Under the pieces are notes generated by a model. It was given only the letters and a program-made list of their open reading frames with translations. It ran no database searches and was not told the DNA's origin. This document shows positions 33,063 through 46,830 of a DNA stretch of 64,000 nucleotides, one piece after another (positions within the stretch are counted from its first letter, which is position 1; every line of letters starts with the position of its first letter). The stretch comes from Megaustenia siamemsis (Eukaryota; Mollusca; Gastropoda; Stylommatophora; Ariophantidae). Where the stretch lies: the NCBI GenBank assembly GCA_032433765.1, contig JAVIAB010000101.1, forward strand, positions 58,753,092-58,817,091, given 5' to 3'. Made by a program: the position numbers and the translations under genes.

Positions 33063-34277
33063 ACCCATTTACCCACTTACTCACTCACTTACTCACACGC
33101 TTACTCATTCACTTAATCCTCAAGATACTCACCCACATACTCATTTACTTACTAATGTATTTACTCACAAATTTACTCATTCACTTACACATTTATTAAC
33201 TAATTCAATTACAAACCTATTTATTCATTCACTTACACATCACTTACTTACCCGCATACTCATTCTCCGTGTTAGTCATTCTTTGTGTTCTAAACTATAT
33301 ATATATTATGCTAGTTTCCTCACTAATTTATTCACTCCATTGAGCACTCACTTACTTTCTCACTCAATTACTCATTCATTTACTCACCCACTTTCTCACC
33401 CACATACTCATTCACTTACCATTTCATCTATTCACTCACTTACTCATTCGAATAATCACCCAATTACTCCCCCACGTACTCATTCTTTTACTCAACCGCT
33501 TTCCCACCCACTTACTCAATCACTTACTCATTCATTTACTCACCCACTTACTCATTCATGTAATCACCCATTTACTCATTCAATTACTCACCCACTTATT
33601 CATTCACTTACTTACTCACTTACTGACCAACTTTCTCATTCATTTAATTACCCACTTACTCACCCGCTTACTCTTTTATTTACTCATTCACTTACTCACC
33701 CAATTATACTTTCTTTTACTCTGTCATTTACCCACCCACTTACGTACTCACTTACTCATTCACTTAATCATTCTCTTACTTATTCACTTTTTTACTCACC
33801 CACCCACGTACTCACCCATTTACTCATCCATTTACTCACCCACTTACGCATTCACTTACTCATTCCTTTACTCACCCACATTCTCACCCACTGACTCACT
33901 CGCTTACTCATTCACCTAATCACCCACTTACCCACTTACCCACTTACTCACTTATTCACCCACTTACTCACTCATTTACTCATTCACTTACTCATTCACT
34001 TACTCCTCACGATACTCACCCACATACTCATTCCCTTGCCTATTCACTTACTTATTCACTTACTCACCCGCTTACTAATTCTCTTACACATTCACTACTC
34101 ATTCCCTTTCTCATCTTCTTATTCATTCACTTACTCACCCACTTAGTCATTTACTTGCACATTCATTTACTCAACCACTTACTCATTTACTTATTCATTC
34201 ACTCATTCACTTACTCGCTCAGTTACTCACACACTTGCTCATTCACTTACTCATTCACTTAAACATCCACTTACACT

Positions 34278-34750
34278 TTCACTTACTAAACGATTTATTC
34301 ATTCACCTACTCATCACTTACTTACAGACACAGTCATTCACTTACTAAACGACTTATTCATTCACCTACTCATCACTTACTTACAGACACACTCATTCAC
34401 TTACTAAACGATTTATTCATTCACCTACTCATCACTTACTTACAGACACACTCATTCACTTACTAAACCACTTATTCATTCACCTACTCATCACTTACTT
34501 ACAGACACACTCATTCACTTACTAAACGACATATTCATTCACCTACTCATCACTTACTTACAGACAGGCTCACTCACTTACTAAACGACATATTCATTCA
34601 CCTACTCATCACTTACTTACAGACACACTCATTCACTTACTAAACCACGTATTCATTCACCTACTCATCACTTACTTACAGACAGGCTCACTCACTTACT
34701 AAACGACATATTCATTCACCTACTCATCACTTACTTACAGACAGGCTCAT
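34278..34750. repeat. 59-bp sub-repeat, eight copies
   Basis: Five satellite-like segments fused into a 59-bp unit (ATTCACTTACTAAACGACTT..., with ACTTACTTACAGACACACT) repeat eight times and stop exactly at a box (34751). Loss of one base from a 12-mer gives the 59-bp rather than 60-bp period. Confidence 0.92.
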
Positions 34751-37700
34751 TCTCCGTATTAGTCATTCTTTGAGTTTCAAATTCTATGTACTATGCCAGA
34801 TTGCTCACTCACTTATTCACTCTCTTACGCACTCACTTACTCATTTACTCGCACACTTACTCACTCAATTACTCACGCAATTACACACCCACTTACTCAT
34901 TCACTTACTCACCAAAATACTCATTCACTTATTTACCCACGTACTCACCCAATTACTCATTCACTTACTCACCCACTTAATCATTTACTTACACATTCTC
35001 TTACTCTCCCTACATACTTACCCACTTGCTCATTCACTTACTCACCAACTTACTCATTCACTTACTCATTCACTTACACCCTCACGTATTCATTCACTTA
35101 CTCACCCATTTTCTCACCCACTTACTCATTCACTTACTCATTCACTTACTCACCTACTTATTCAACCACTTTCTCACCCACTTTCTCACTCACTTACTCA
35201 TTCACTTACTCGCCCATTTACTCATTCACTTACTCACTCATTTACTCACCCACTTACTCACCCACTCATTCGCTTACTCATTCACTTTCTCAATCAGTTA
35301 CTCACGCACGTAATCACACACTTAGTCACCTACTTTCTCACTTTCTTTCTCTTTCACTTACTCACCCACTTACTCATTCACTTACTCATTCACTTACTAA
35401 CTCACTTACACATTCACGTACACATTCACTTAGTACCTTTCTCATCCACTTAATCATTCACTTACTCACCCACTTAATCATTCACCTACTCGCTCACTTA
35501 CTAACCCACTTTCTCATTCACATATTCACCCACTTACGAACTCACTTACTTACTTACTCACCCACTTACACATTAACTTACTCATTTATTTAATAATTCA
35601 CTTTCTCACATACTCACAAACGTCCTTATTCACTTACTAATTCACTTACTCGCCCACTTATTCATTTACTCACCCACTTACTCATTCACATACTCATTCA
35701 CTTACTCACCTACTTAGTCATTCAATACATCATTCACTTATTCATTCACTTCTTCACCCACATACTCATTCTCCGCGTTAGTGATTCTTTGAGTTCTAAA
35801 TTCTATTTATTATGCCAGTTTGCTCACCAACGTACTCATTAACTTACGTAATCACTTACTCACACACTCACTCACTCACTTACCCACTCACTTACTCACA
35901 CACTTACTCACTCTCTTACTCACCCAAAATACTCATTAACTAAGTCACACACTTAGTCATTCACATATTCATTCGCTTACTCTCTCACTTACTCACTTAC
36001 TCACTTACTCACTCACTTACTCACCTGCATTCTCATGCACTTACATACCCACTTTTGCACACACTTACAAATTCACTCACTCATTCACTTTTTCATTCAC
36101 TTACTCATTCACTTACTCATTCATTTTTTACTCATTCACCCAATTACTCACCCATTTACTCACCCACTTACTCATTCACTAACTCATTCTCTTAATCAAC
36201 CACCTACTCACCCATTTACTAAATCACTTACCCACTCACTTACTCATTCACTTACTCACCCATATATTCACTCATATACTCATTCACGTACTCACCAACT
36301 AAATCATTCACTTACACATTCACTTACTCTTACCACTTACTCCTCCATTTACTCATTCACTTACTCTCCATGTTACTCACATATTTCTCATCCACTTCCT
36401 CGTTCCCTACTCATTAATTCTCACACATTCATTTACTTATTCAATTAATCATTCACATACTCACCCCCTTACTCATTAATTTACTCATACACTCATTCAC
36501 TCACTTACTCACTCACTTACGTATTCACTTACTCACTCACTTACTCACCCACATACTCATTCACTTACTCACCCACTTACTCACCCACTTACTCACCCAC
36601 TTACTCACCCACTTACTCAGTCACTTACTCATTCACTTACACACCCACTTTCTCACCGAATTATTCATTCAATTACTCACGCACTTACTCATTCACTTAC
36701 GTATTCACTTACTCAACCACTTAATGATTTACTTATTCATTCACTCATTCACTTACTCATTCACTTAATCACCCACTTTCTCATTCATTTACTAAACCAC
36801 TTATTCATTCACCTACTCATCACTTACTTACAGACACACTCATTCACTTACTAAACCACTTATTCATTCACCTACTCATCACTTACTTACAGACACACTC
36901 ATTCATTTACTAAACCTCTTATTCATTCACCTACTCATCACTTACTTACAGACACACTCATTCACTTACTAAACCACTTATTCATTCACCTACTCATCAC
37001 TTACTTACAGACAGACGCATTCTCCGCGTTAGTCATTCTTTGAGTTTCAAAGTCTATGTATTATGCGAGATTGCTCATTCACTTATTTACTCTCTTACGC
37101 GCTCACTTACTCATTTACTCGCACACTTACTCAATTACTCACGCAATTACTCACCCACTTACTCATTCACTTACCAACATACTCATTCACTTAATAATCC
37201 ACGTACTCACCCAATTACTCATTCACTTACTCACCCACTTAATCATTTACTTACGCATTCTCTTACTCTTACTACTTACTCACCCACTTGCTCAATGACT
37301 TACTCACCAACTTACTCCCTCACATATTCATTCACTTACTCAATCATTTACTCACCCATATACTCCTTCACTTACTCACCCATTTTCTCACCCACTTACT
37401 CATTCACTTAATCATCCACTTATTCAACCACTTTCTCACCCACTTTCTCACTCACTTACTCGTTCACTTACTCGCCCATTTACTCATTCACTTACTCACT
37501 CATTTGCTCACCCACTTACTCACCCACTCATTTGCTTACTCATTTACTTACTCAATCAGTTACTCATGCACGTACTCACACACATGGTCACCCACTTTCT
37601 CACTCTCTTTCTCTTTCACTTACTCACCCACTTACTCATCCACTTACTCATCCACTTACTAACTCACTTACTCACCGACTTACACATTCACTTACTCATT

Positions 37701-38120
37701 CACTTAGTACCTTTCTCACCCCCTTACTCATTCATTTACTCACCGACTTAACCATTCACTTACTCAACCACATACTCATTCTCTTACTCATTCAATTAAT
37801 CATTTATTTACTCATTCACGTACTCACTTATTTACTCACCCACATACTCATTAACTTACTAATTTATTTACTCATTCACGTTCTCACATACTCACCCACA
37901 TTCTCATTCACTTACTAATTCACATACTCATTCACTTACTCGCCCACTTACTAATTCATTTACTCACCCACTTACTCATTCAATTACTCATTCACTTACT
38001 CACCGACTAAGTCATTCAATTACTCATTCACTTATTCATTCACTTACTCACCCACATACTCATTCTCCGCAGAGTCATTCTTTGAGTTCTAAAGTCTATA
38101 TATTATGCCAGTTTTCTCAC
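34751..38120. repeat. Higher-order repeat of ~2.3 kb within the satellite
   Basis: 34.28-35.83 kb and 36.78-38.12 kb share the same order: 59-bp sub-repeats, box with AGATTGCTC ending, TCTCTTACGC, CGCACACTTACTC, then a second box. Box-to-box offset is 2270-2293 bp. Confidence 0.8.
36783..37020. repeat. 59-bp sub-repeat, four copies
   Basis: The same 59-bp unit as at 34278-34750, again ending directly at a box (37021). Confidence 0.92.
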
Positions 38121-39624
38121 CAACGTTCTCATTAACTTACGCACTTACTTACTCACTCACTTACTGACACACTTACTCACTCAATTACTCACTCACTTAC
38201 TCACTCACTTACTGACACACTTACTCACTCAATTACTCACTCACTTACTCACTCACTTACTCACTCAATTACTCACTCACTTACTCGCCCAAAATACTCA
38301 GTCACTAGTCACACACTTAAGCATTCACATATTCATTCACTTACTCTCTCACTTACTCACTCACTTACACATTCACTTTCTCAACCACTTACTCACCTAC
38401 ATTCTCATGCACTTACATACCCACTTACTCACACACTTAAACATTCACTTCCTCATTCACTTTCTCACCAACTTATTCTTTCACTTACTCATTATTCACT
38501 TACGACCCGCTTACTCATTCACTTATTCATTCACTTACTCATCCATATATTCACTCACATACACATTCAATTGCTCATTCACTTACTCACCCACTAAATT
38601 TTTCACTTACTCATTCATTTAATCTTCCCACTTACTCACCCACTTATTCATTCACTTACTCACCAAATTACTCACCCTCTTTCTCATCCACCAACTCATT
38701 CATTCTCACGCATTCATTTACCCATTCACCTACTTATTTTCACTTACTCACCGAATTAGTCACTAACTTATTCACCCACTTACACACTCACTCACTCACA
38801 TACTCATTCACTTCCTTACACACTTACTCACCCACTTACTCACCCACTTACTCACTGACCTACCCTTTCAATTACTCACCCACTTACTCATTCACAATTT
38901 TCACTCACTTACTCACCCACGTACTCACTCACTTACTCATTCACGTACACAATAGCATACTCATTCCCTTACTTATTCACTTACTCTTTCACTTACTCAC
39001 CACTTACTTATTCAATTACTCACCCACATACTCACCAACTTACTCACCCACAAACACACCCACATACTGAATCACTTACTCCCCACTCATTCACTTACTT
39101 AATCAGTAACTCATTAACATACTCACCTAATTACTAACATATTTCCTCACCCACTTACTCTTTCAATTACTCATTCACTTATCTCACCCACTTAACCATC
39201 TATATACTGATTCACTTACTCATTCATTTAATCACCCAATTACTCATTCATTTAAGCAGCCACTTACTCATTCACTTACTCTCCCACTCATTCACCTACT
39301 AATTCACTTACCTTATAACTTACTCATTCACTTACTCACCTACTTACTAACCCACTTACTCACCCATTTATGCATTCTATTACTCATTCACTTACCCACC
39401 TACTTACACATTCACCTGCTCCTTCACTGACTCATTCACTTACTCATTCACTTTTTTACTCACTCACCACTAATACACCCATTTACTCTTCCACTTACTC
39501 ACCCACTTACAATTCACTTATTCATTTATTTACTCACCCATTTTCTCAACCACTTACTCACCCAATTACTCATTCACTTACCCATTCACTTTATCACCCA
39601 CTTACTCACCCATTTCCACTCACT

Positions 39625-41532
39625 TACTCACTTTCTCATTCACTTACTCACACATATACTCACATACTTACTCATTCACTTGCTCATTCACTTACTCACC
39701 CACATACTCATTCACTTACTCATTGGCGTGCTCACCAATTTACTCATTCACTTTCTCTTTCACTTACTCATCCACGTACTCACCCACTTACTCATTTACT
39801 TACTGATTCACTTACTAATTCACTTACTCTTTCACTTATTCATTCAATTAGTGACCCACTTACTCATTCAATTACTCACACACTTACCCATTCATTTACT
39901 CACCCACTTATTCATTCACTTGATCATCACTTATCCACCCACATACTCATTCTTCGCGTTAGTTATTCTTGAGTTCCAAAGTCTATGTAGCATACCAGTT
40001 TGCTAACTCACTTACTCACACACTTACGCACTCATTTACTCACTCACTTACTCACACACTTACTCACTCAATTACTCACTCACTTACTCGCCCACACTTA
40101 CTCATTCACTTACTCACCCACTTACTCATTCACGTACTCATTCACTTACTCACACACTTACTCATTCACTTAATTACACACAAACTCCACCACTTACCCA
40201 TCTACTTACTCATTCACTCATTCACTTACTCGCTCTCTTACTGACCCACTTGCTCATTCACTTACTCACCCTCTTACTCAATCACTTACTCACCCACTTA
40301 CTCACTCACTTAATACTCACCCATTTACTCATTCACTTACTTATTCACTTACTCATTCACCATTCACTTACGCACCCATATATTCATTTTCGTGTTAGTC
40401 ATTGTTTGAGTACCAGAGTCTTTATATTATACCATCTTGTTCACTTAATTACTCACTCACTTACTCACTCAATTACTCTCTCACTTACTCACTCACTTAC
40501 TTTCCCACTTACTCATTCACTTACTTATTCACTTACTTATTCACTTACTCATTCACTCACTCACTTACTCATGCACTTACTCATTCACTTACTCATTCAC
40601 TTTATCACTCACTTACTCACTTTCTCACTCACTTACTCACACATATACTCACATACTTACTCATTCACTTGCTCATTCACTTACTCACCCACATACTCAT
40701 TCAATTACTCAATGACGTTCTCACCAATTTACTCATTCACTTTATCTTTCACTTACTCACCCACTTACTCATTTACTTACTGATTCACTTACTCATTCAC
40801 TTACTTATTCACTTATACACACGCTTACTCACCCACATACTTGCTCATTTACTCATTCACTTACATACCTACATGATCATTCACTTACTCATTCACTTAC
40901 TCATTCACTTACTCATTCACTTATTCATTCAATTAGTCACCCACTTACTCATTCAATTACTCACACACTTACTCATTCATTTACTCACCCACTTATTCAT
41001 TCACTTGCTCATCACTTATCCAACCACATACTCATTCTTCGCGTTAGTTATTCTTTGAGTTCCAAAGTCTATGTAGTATACCAGTTTGCTAACTCACTTA
41101 CCCACACACTTACGCACTCACTTACTCACTCACTTACTCACACACTTACTCAATTATTCACTCACTTACTCACCCACCTACTCATTCACTTACTCACCCA
41201 CTTACTCATTCACGTACTCATTCACTTACTCACACACTTACTCATTCACTTAATTACCCACATACTCCACCACTTACCCATCTACTTACTCATTCACTCA
41301 TCCTTTTACTCGCTCTCTTACTGACCCACTTGCTCATTCACTTACTCACCCACTTACTCAATCACTTACTCACCCACTTACTCACTCACTTAATACTTAC
41401 CCACTTACTCGCTCACTTACTCATTCACTTACTTATTCACTTACTCATTCACCATTCACTTACCCACATATTCATTTTCGTGTTAGTCATTGTTTGAGTA
41501 CCAGAGTCTTGATATTATGCCATCTTGTTCAC
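39625..41532. repeat. Higher-order repeat of ~1.09 kb, two copies
   Basis: Boxes at 39951 and 40388 recur at 41036 and 41474 with matching private variants (TTCGCGTTAGTTATTC; GTACCAGAGTCTT). The surrounding CACATATACTCACATACTTA stretch recurs as well (39651 and 40640). A ~96-bp indel separates the two copies' left parts. Confidence 0.82.
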
Positions 41533-41797
41533 TCAATTACTCACTCACTTACTCACTCAATTACTCACTCACTTACTCACTCAATTACTCCTCACTTACT
41601 CAATTACTTTCCCACTTACTCATTCACCTACTTATTCACTTACTAATTCACTTACTCATTCACCCACTCACTTACTCATGCACTTACTCATTCACTTACT
41701 CATTCACTTACTCACCCATTTACTCACCATTTTACACATTCTCTGTGTCAGTCATTCTTTGAGTTCCAAAGTCTATGTATTATGCCAGTTTGCTCAT

Positions 41798-42310
41798 GTA
41801 GTATGTGTTGTCAACGATCTACAATTATCTTCAGCGGTTTACCATAAATATCGAGGAGTTAATTGAGGTTTTATTTATTTTTCTTTTTCGTTTTAGTGAA
41901 AGATGATTTCATCTTAGTCTTTAAGTTTATGAGATAACAGTAAGATATTTCTTTGGTTAAACTAACAATATTATATTTTCAGTAGCTGCTGTTTGCAATA
42001 AACAACAATATTTGCTGCTGTCTTGTTATCTTGCAGATGTGTTTGGGAGAGCCAAAGACTATGGGAGGGTACTCTATAATAGAACTGTCTTGTGGCCGAG
42101 CATCTTTCAGTCAAACATTTTCAGATGAGATAACATTAGGTGGCATCTATTCTACTGAATATACAATAATATTGTATGGAGGCATTAAACCCCATGGATG
42201 GCTTTGCATTCAGCTAGATCCGGAGCGAGTCACAAAAAAAAAAAATCCGGGGAGAGTCAGAACAGTGTAAATCGTCTGGGCAATATATAAACTGGGTAAT
42301 GTTGCATATA
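41798..42310. other. Post-array segment in U2 with exon-like stretch
   Basis: This unique sequence directly follows the last box. A pyrimidine tract and CAG (TGTCTTGTTATCTTGCAG, ending about 42037) look like a splice acceptor. A 60-odd-codon open stretch beginning MCLGEPKTMGGYSIIELSCG and an A-rich run at 42233-42244 follow. The U3 copy (48519-49035) preserves the arrangement and frame, but substitutions are as often replacement as silent, so coding constraint is unlikely. A retroposon 3' end with an internal A-run is another reading. Function unknown. Confidence 0.4.
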
Positions 42311-42525
42311 TGAAACGAAATATTAATTTTAATATTAACATACGCGTATATGCATCAATAGCATACAATAAACAGGAAAGATCAAAGGTCGTTGTAGGTC
42401 TCCACGCATTACGGTACCTAGGATTGCAGTTTACTTCAAGTTGTGCTGTCATCTAACACATAGCTCAAGTGTTAATGAAAAAAGGTATGGGCTCTCAGAA
42501 GTAAGGGTAATGAAGGATGCAGACT

Positions 42526-43162
42526 TCCTCTTCTTTTACCTTTATAGCTCCCTGCGGAGCACAGGTCTTCAACAAATACTTTCCAAGTCGATATGTTTTT
42601 TGCCATTCTTTTAAGATCATTCCATGTTTTCCCCATCATCTTCATTTCTGCTTCTATCTGTCTTCTCCTATAATTCCTTGGTTTTCCTCTTTGTCTTCCA
42701 AAAAAAGTATCTGTTGTATAATATTCTCAGTTGCCTTCCGCAGTGTATGTCCTATCCAGCGCCATCATCTTCGCTGTATCTCTTTATCCATTGGTATTTG
42801 ACTGGTACATTCCCATAATTCTATGTTATTGATTTTGTCCTGCCATTTTCATCCTTTTGTTCTGCGTAAGCATCCATTAATGAAATTATGTATCTTCATG
42901 ATTCTCAGTTTAGTAGTTCGCCATATTTCACAGCCATATAAGAGGACCGACTTAACATTTGAGTTGAAAATTTTAATTTTTGCATTTAAACTAATTTCTT
43001 TGGATTTCAGTATGTTTCCCAGTGCAACGAAAGCTCCACTTGCTTTTGATATCCGTTTTTTTGTATCATTTTTCTGTTCTTCCCTCTTTATCTATATTAC
43101 TGCCCAGATATGTGTAAGATTGTACGTCTAGTATAGGTATTTCTCCTAATTTTATTTTAACA
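42526..43162 (-). mobile_element. LINE family C 3' fragment inserted in U2 only
   Basis: A 637-bp insert is flanked by CAGACT at 42520-42525 and 43163-43168. U1 (24823-24829) and U3 have a single uninterrupted site. The insert aligns with the end of LINE C (22130-22770) in reverse orientation. It includes the stretch coding YTYLGS and RTDIKSKWSFRCTG-like residues, the YGCE region and the KTWNDLKRM block. It is 5'-truncated and broken. Confidence 0.88.
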
Positions 43163-45309
43163 CAGACTATGAACATCATATTCTTGTCCACCTATACCAA
43201 GGACTGATTCATGGTTGTACAAAAAAGTAACGACGGTGGTTTTCTGTTAGAAACAAGAAAAAGAGTTCTTAAATGTTATGTAGAGCAAGTTTTAACATTT
43301 GGATGCGAATCATGCACAATAAGACAACAGACCACCTGCAACACAATGTCTGCCTCTGTTCTGACAATACAATAAAACAATAACAAAATAAAGTAACATC
43401 CTACTACATCGCTGTCAGCATCTTTCAGGTCAATTCCTGGAGCTCGGATGTCAATACCTGCATACAAGCTCTCGTAGACATATTGAACAAAGCAGCATTT
43501 ACCCAAATCTGTATGTTTGGGCAGCACTCTAAGAGTAGGAGATATGATATGTTGCAGCACTAACTAGTAGGCTATATTCCAAACAAGTATCTCTTTCAAA
43601 GCCTTGCCCACATTATTTTTCATTATGTTAGCCTGATTATCTTAGAATATATTTGGTCTTTGTCAGCAAATTCACAATAATTACATTCTATACAAAACGG
43701 ACTAAACAAAGGATTATACCATTAGTCTCCTTGTGGTAGTAACATAATGGCAACATGTCAACACTTTTTTTCATGACCAAGAGATTGTAGACTTCATCAC
43801 AAAAACTCGCCAGTCATGGAAGGTTTGAGCACATAATGAACGTTTGTGACAGACATCCTTGTATAGTCACACAAGTCATGAAGGGACGGCCACGAAGGTA
43901 ATCATTTCTTGTGAACATTCATATCATTTCTTTGTAGTCTTACTTACTTCTGCCCAAATACTATTATCCTGAAAAGCGATCAGAGTGGTAGATATATAAT
44001 TTAGTAACATATTGATCTATCACTGTTAGTAATCATAAAACAAAAGGTGATCTATATAATTACTGTTTAATGCATTACAAATATACTATAATGTGTACGT
44101 TAACTCCGTTTAAAAAAAAATAATTCATTCTGAATATAAATAAGAAACACACAAATAACGTGGTTCGTAAACTAATTCACCTTTGGAAAAGTGTCGTGTG
44201 TGCTTGTGTTTCTTTATTTTCTCTACACAATATCATAACATTACTAATAATAAAGTCAGTATCTGAAAGGCACATTTAACACAATCAGTTAATTCTTCCT
44301 CTGCTTTTGGCCTAGATAAAATATGTGAATTGTTGTTGCAAATATATTATGACGCCATTTAGTAGTTCAATTGTTGCCCCAATCCAAGGAAACAACGCAA
44401 AAAACAAACTATAATAGTTCATGAAGTTTTGATAACATATACACGCATTACCATTTTTCTTTCCTTATAAGATACCCATCAGTAAAGTGAATTTAAGAAA
44501 TTAGCGAAAGTGCAACAACGGCTACACTCTGACACTTCTATGGAGGGAACATAAATTCCAACTCTATGTGGCGTTCTCCAGTCGACCCAGCTGTAAACTC
44601 TAGCTCAATCAGTTAAAAGAAGATAGCGACAGCGAGGAAATACGTGATCACAATATGCGAGCTAGCACAGTTACATTTTATATTACTCTCGTTAGAGGTT
44701 AAATATGTATTGGTCATTACTCTTACTTCTTGTCGTCTGTTAGAGATGAGCTCACTTCGTTACCTGTAGCTTCTATAGTTAATGTTCATGTGAGATGTTA
44801 TCAGTATGTGATTATGTTGTCATGTTTCTCAATAAGTAATCCCAGCTTAGTGTTACACTTCTCTATATATTTCGATATTTCTTCTAAGTGACAGTTGTTC
44901 ATGTCATTGCGGACAGGTCTCACATACAGTCTTGTTTTAATCTTTACTTTATAACTTATTAAACCATGCTAATGCGGCGGATGCGTTTGCGTCACATACA
45001 ATTAGGCCTTTTATTGAGATTGACACATATAGTCATGGTCACACTTCCTTTTCCGGTCATTCAGCCTATAGGAGACTAGCCATTTTCACATAAGAACTTG
45101 TCTTTCATGCTTGTGTTTGTGTATATATTTGTTATTGTGCAACCGATGAAGCTTTTCATCGAAACGTCATGTTTTGTCCCATCTCTCTTTATGTTTACCT
45201 ACTTAATACCGTCGTATTTTTATTTCATCTTCTCATAACACCGAGAGTGAGAAGGTCACCACTGAAAGACTTTGTCAATCGTCTCCATTTCTATATATTT
45301 TCTGTGATA

Positions 45310-46385
45310 CTTTCATCGTCATCATCGCCATCAAGTACCAAGTCTGCTGGCGTAGGTGATAATGTATCTTCACAACTCTCGATCTCGACAGTTGTTTATT
45401 ATTGATGTTGTTCTTCCCCCAAACGATTCCCTTAAGCTGACAGGTAAAATTTTGTTGTTGTTGCTTCCTTCTATCTCTTTGTCCCTCAATTTTCCTAGTT
45501 GTCACAATATATTCCAGCTGTCCCTTTCTCATTTCGTGGCCCAAAAAATAATGATTGTTTCTTCCTTGAAAATTAGCTTCTCACTTTTATTATTTAGTCC
45601 ATTCTAAAAAGTTTTCATTACTCTTCTCAGCTGTCCATTGTTTCCTCAACATTTTTCTGTAAAATCACAGTTTTACAGATTCCAGTGATTTTCTTATATG
45701 TTGTCCTATTATCCATGATTCACATCCATATGTTACAATTAGTTCTATATACAATTTAGAACTAATTTTCTTGTTTATATTGTCAAAATGGATTGCACAA
45801 TATATTTCTAATTTGTTTGGAAAGTGGCTTTTGCATGATCTATTTTCATCTCACCTCTGCTGTACATCTACCATATGAGTTTAACTTTTGTTTCCAGATA
45901 TTTAAATTCATTTTCTTGTTTTAAAATCATTACAGTTGTTTTTATTGTGTATTGTGGTGATGTCTTTTTCTTGTTCCCACCATGACTTCTATATTTTTTC
46001 TATTGGTGATATGTTCCTTCACTCTTAGCGATCAAGAATGTATCATCAGCTACCTACATACATTTATATTATGTCAACCAATTGTTGTTTCACCTATGTC
46101 CCTTATGAATCTTAAAATAATCTAATTAAACATATTAAATAAATCTGATGACAGAACACAACCTTGCCTAACACCTTGTTTTATTCGTTGAAATATTCCC
46201 TGTTGATTTCCCGTTCTTATGGCCGCTGTGTGTTGCCGGTACAACTTAATATTATTCTAAAATATTTGTTGTTAAAGTGTAAGCCTTTTAAAAACTGGTT
46301 ATTTCTTTGTGATTTATATTATGAAATGCTTTAGTATATTGTATGTCACTTACACTTATATATGTTTTTATCTCTATGGCTCCTT
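45310..46385 (-). pseudogene. LINE family A fragment in U2, paralogue of 27903-28975
   Basis: Same truncation points as the U1 copy. It has diverged by scattered substitutions and small indels (for example the tail reads CATCGTCATCATCGCCATCA). It is inherited through the block duplication rather than by new insertion. Confidence 0.78.
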
Positions 46386-46394
46386 CTACTAAAG

Positions 46395-46830
46395 TCATAA
46401 TATGAGACTGTAAAGTTGAGGCGTGCCCACTCATTGAAGTTACCTTCCCATTTCATTCTCTGTCAACCTCTACTTCTCGTCCTTTCTACAGTTTCTAGAA
46501 GCAACAGTACCTTTGCTAGGTCAGACAATCAACATAACGCGACCGAATCATTTCATTATGCGCTTCTACACACAATTTAACAGATCATACTGTACATATT
46601 GCTAGTTCTATCCCTTTGATTACGTCTTCATTTATGATTGGATTTAAATCAGTGATGTCCACATTCGTGCGATCATATTTCATCTCCATAACTTTATTAT
46701 TTGTGGTTGTATTTGTCATTAGGTTTGTTCTTCCTACTTTTAATATCATCTTTGACCATATTTGTTTGGTTTGTTTGGTCAATCATTGGGAAACTGTTTA
46801 TTCTTTCTTTGCCACTTAATGTACGTTATC
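46395..46830 (-). pseudogene. Old LINE C-terminal relic in U2
   Basis: Paralogue of 28985-29400. A 65-codon open frame (46782-46585) is left, containing TNTTTNNKVMEMKYDRTNVD, but I see no catalytic motif in it. Confidence 0.45.

Larger units (their letters stand above)
29680..41739. repeat. 12-bp satellite, expanded boxed array in U2
   Basis: About 12 kb of the ACTTACTCAYYC satellite, interrupted by conserved ~58-bp boxes and one 734-bp mobile insertion. The + strand is almost free of G, and most G residues fall in variant CACGTAC units or in the boxes. Because 12 is a multiple of three, every frame is open for long stretches and encodes repeats such as THSL, HLLI or YSFT. Open frames of up to 299 codons arise this way and should not be annotated as genes. 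Confidence 0.95.

Noticed and set aside
32995..33894. A 299-codon open frame in the satellite, plus frames of 266, 227, 218, 200 and 189 codons in the same array
   Set aside because: They are consequences of a 12-bp G-poor repeat, which has no stop codons in most frames. They consist of THSL, HLLI or YSFT repeats with no start context, domain or composition typical of a gene.
45120..45200. A CGATGAAAAGC/CGAAACG-type stretch near 27590 and 45160 as a second Penelope 3' end
   Set aside because: Only a short similarity to the motif in the confirmed element, with no coding support.
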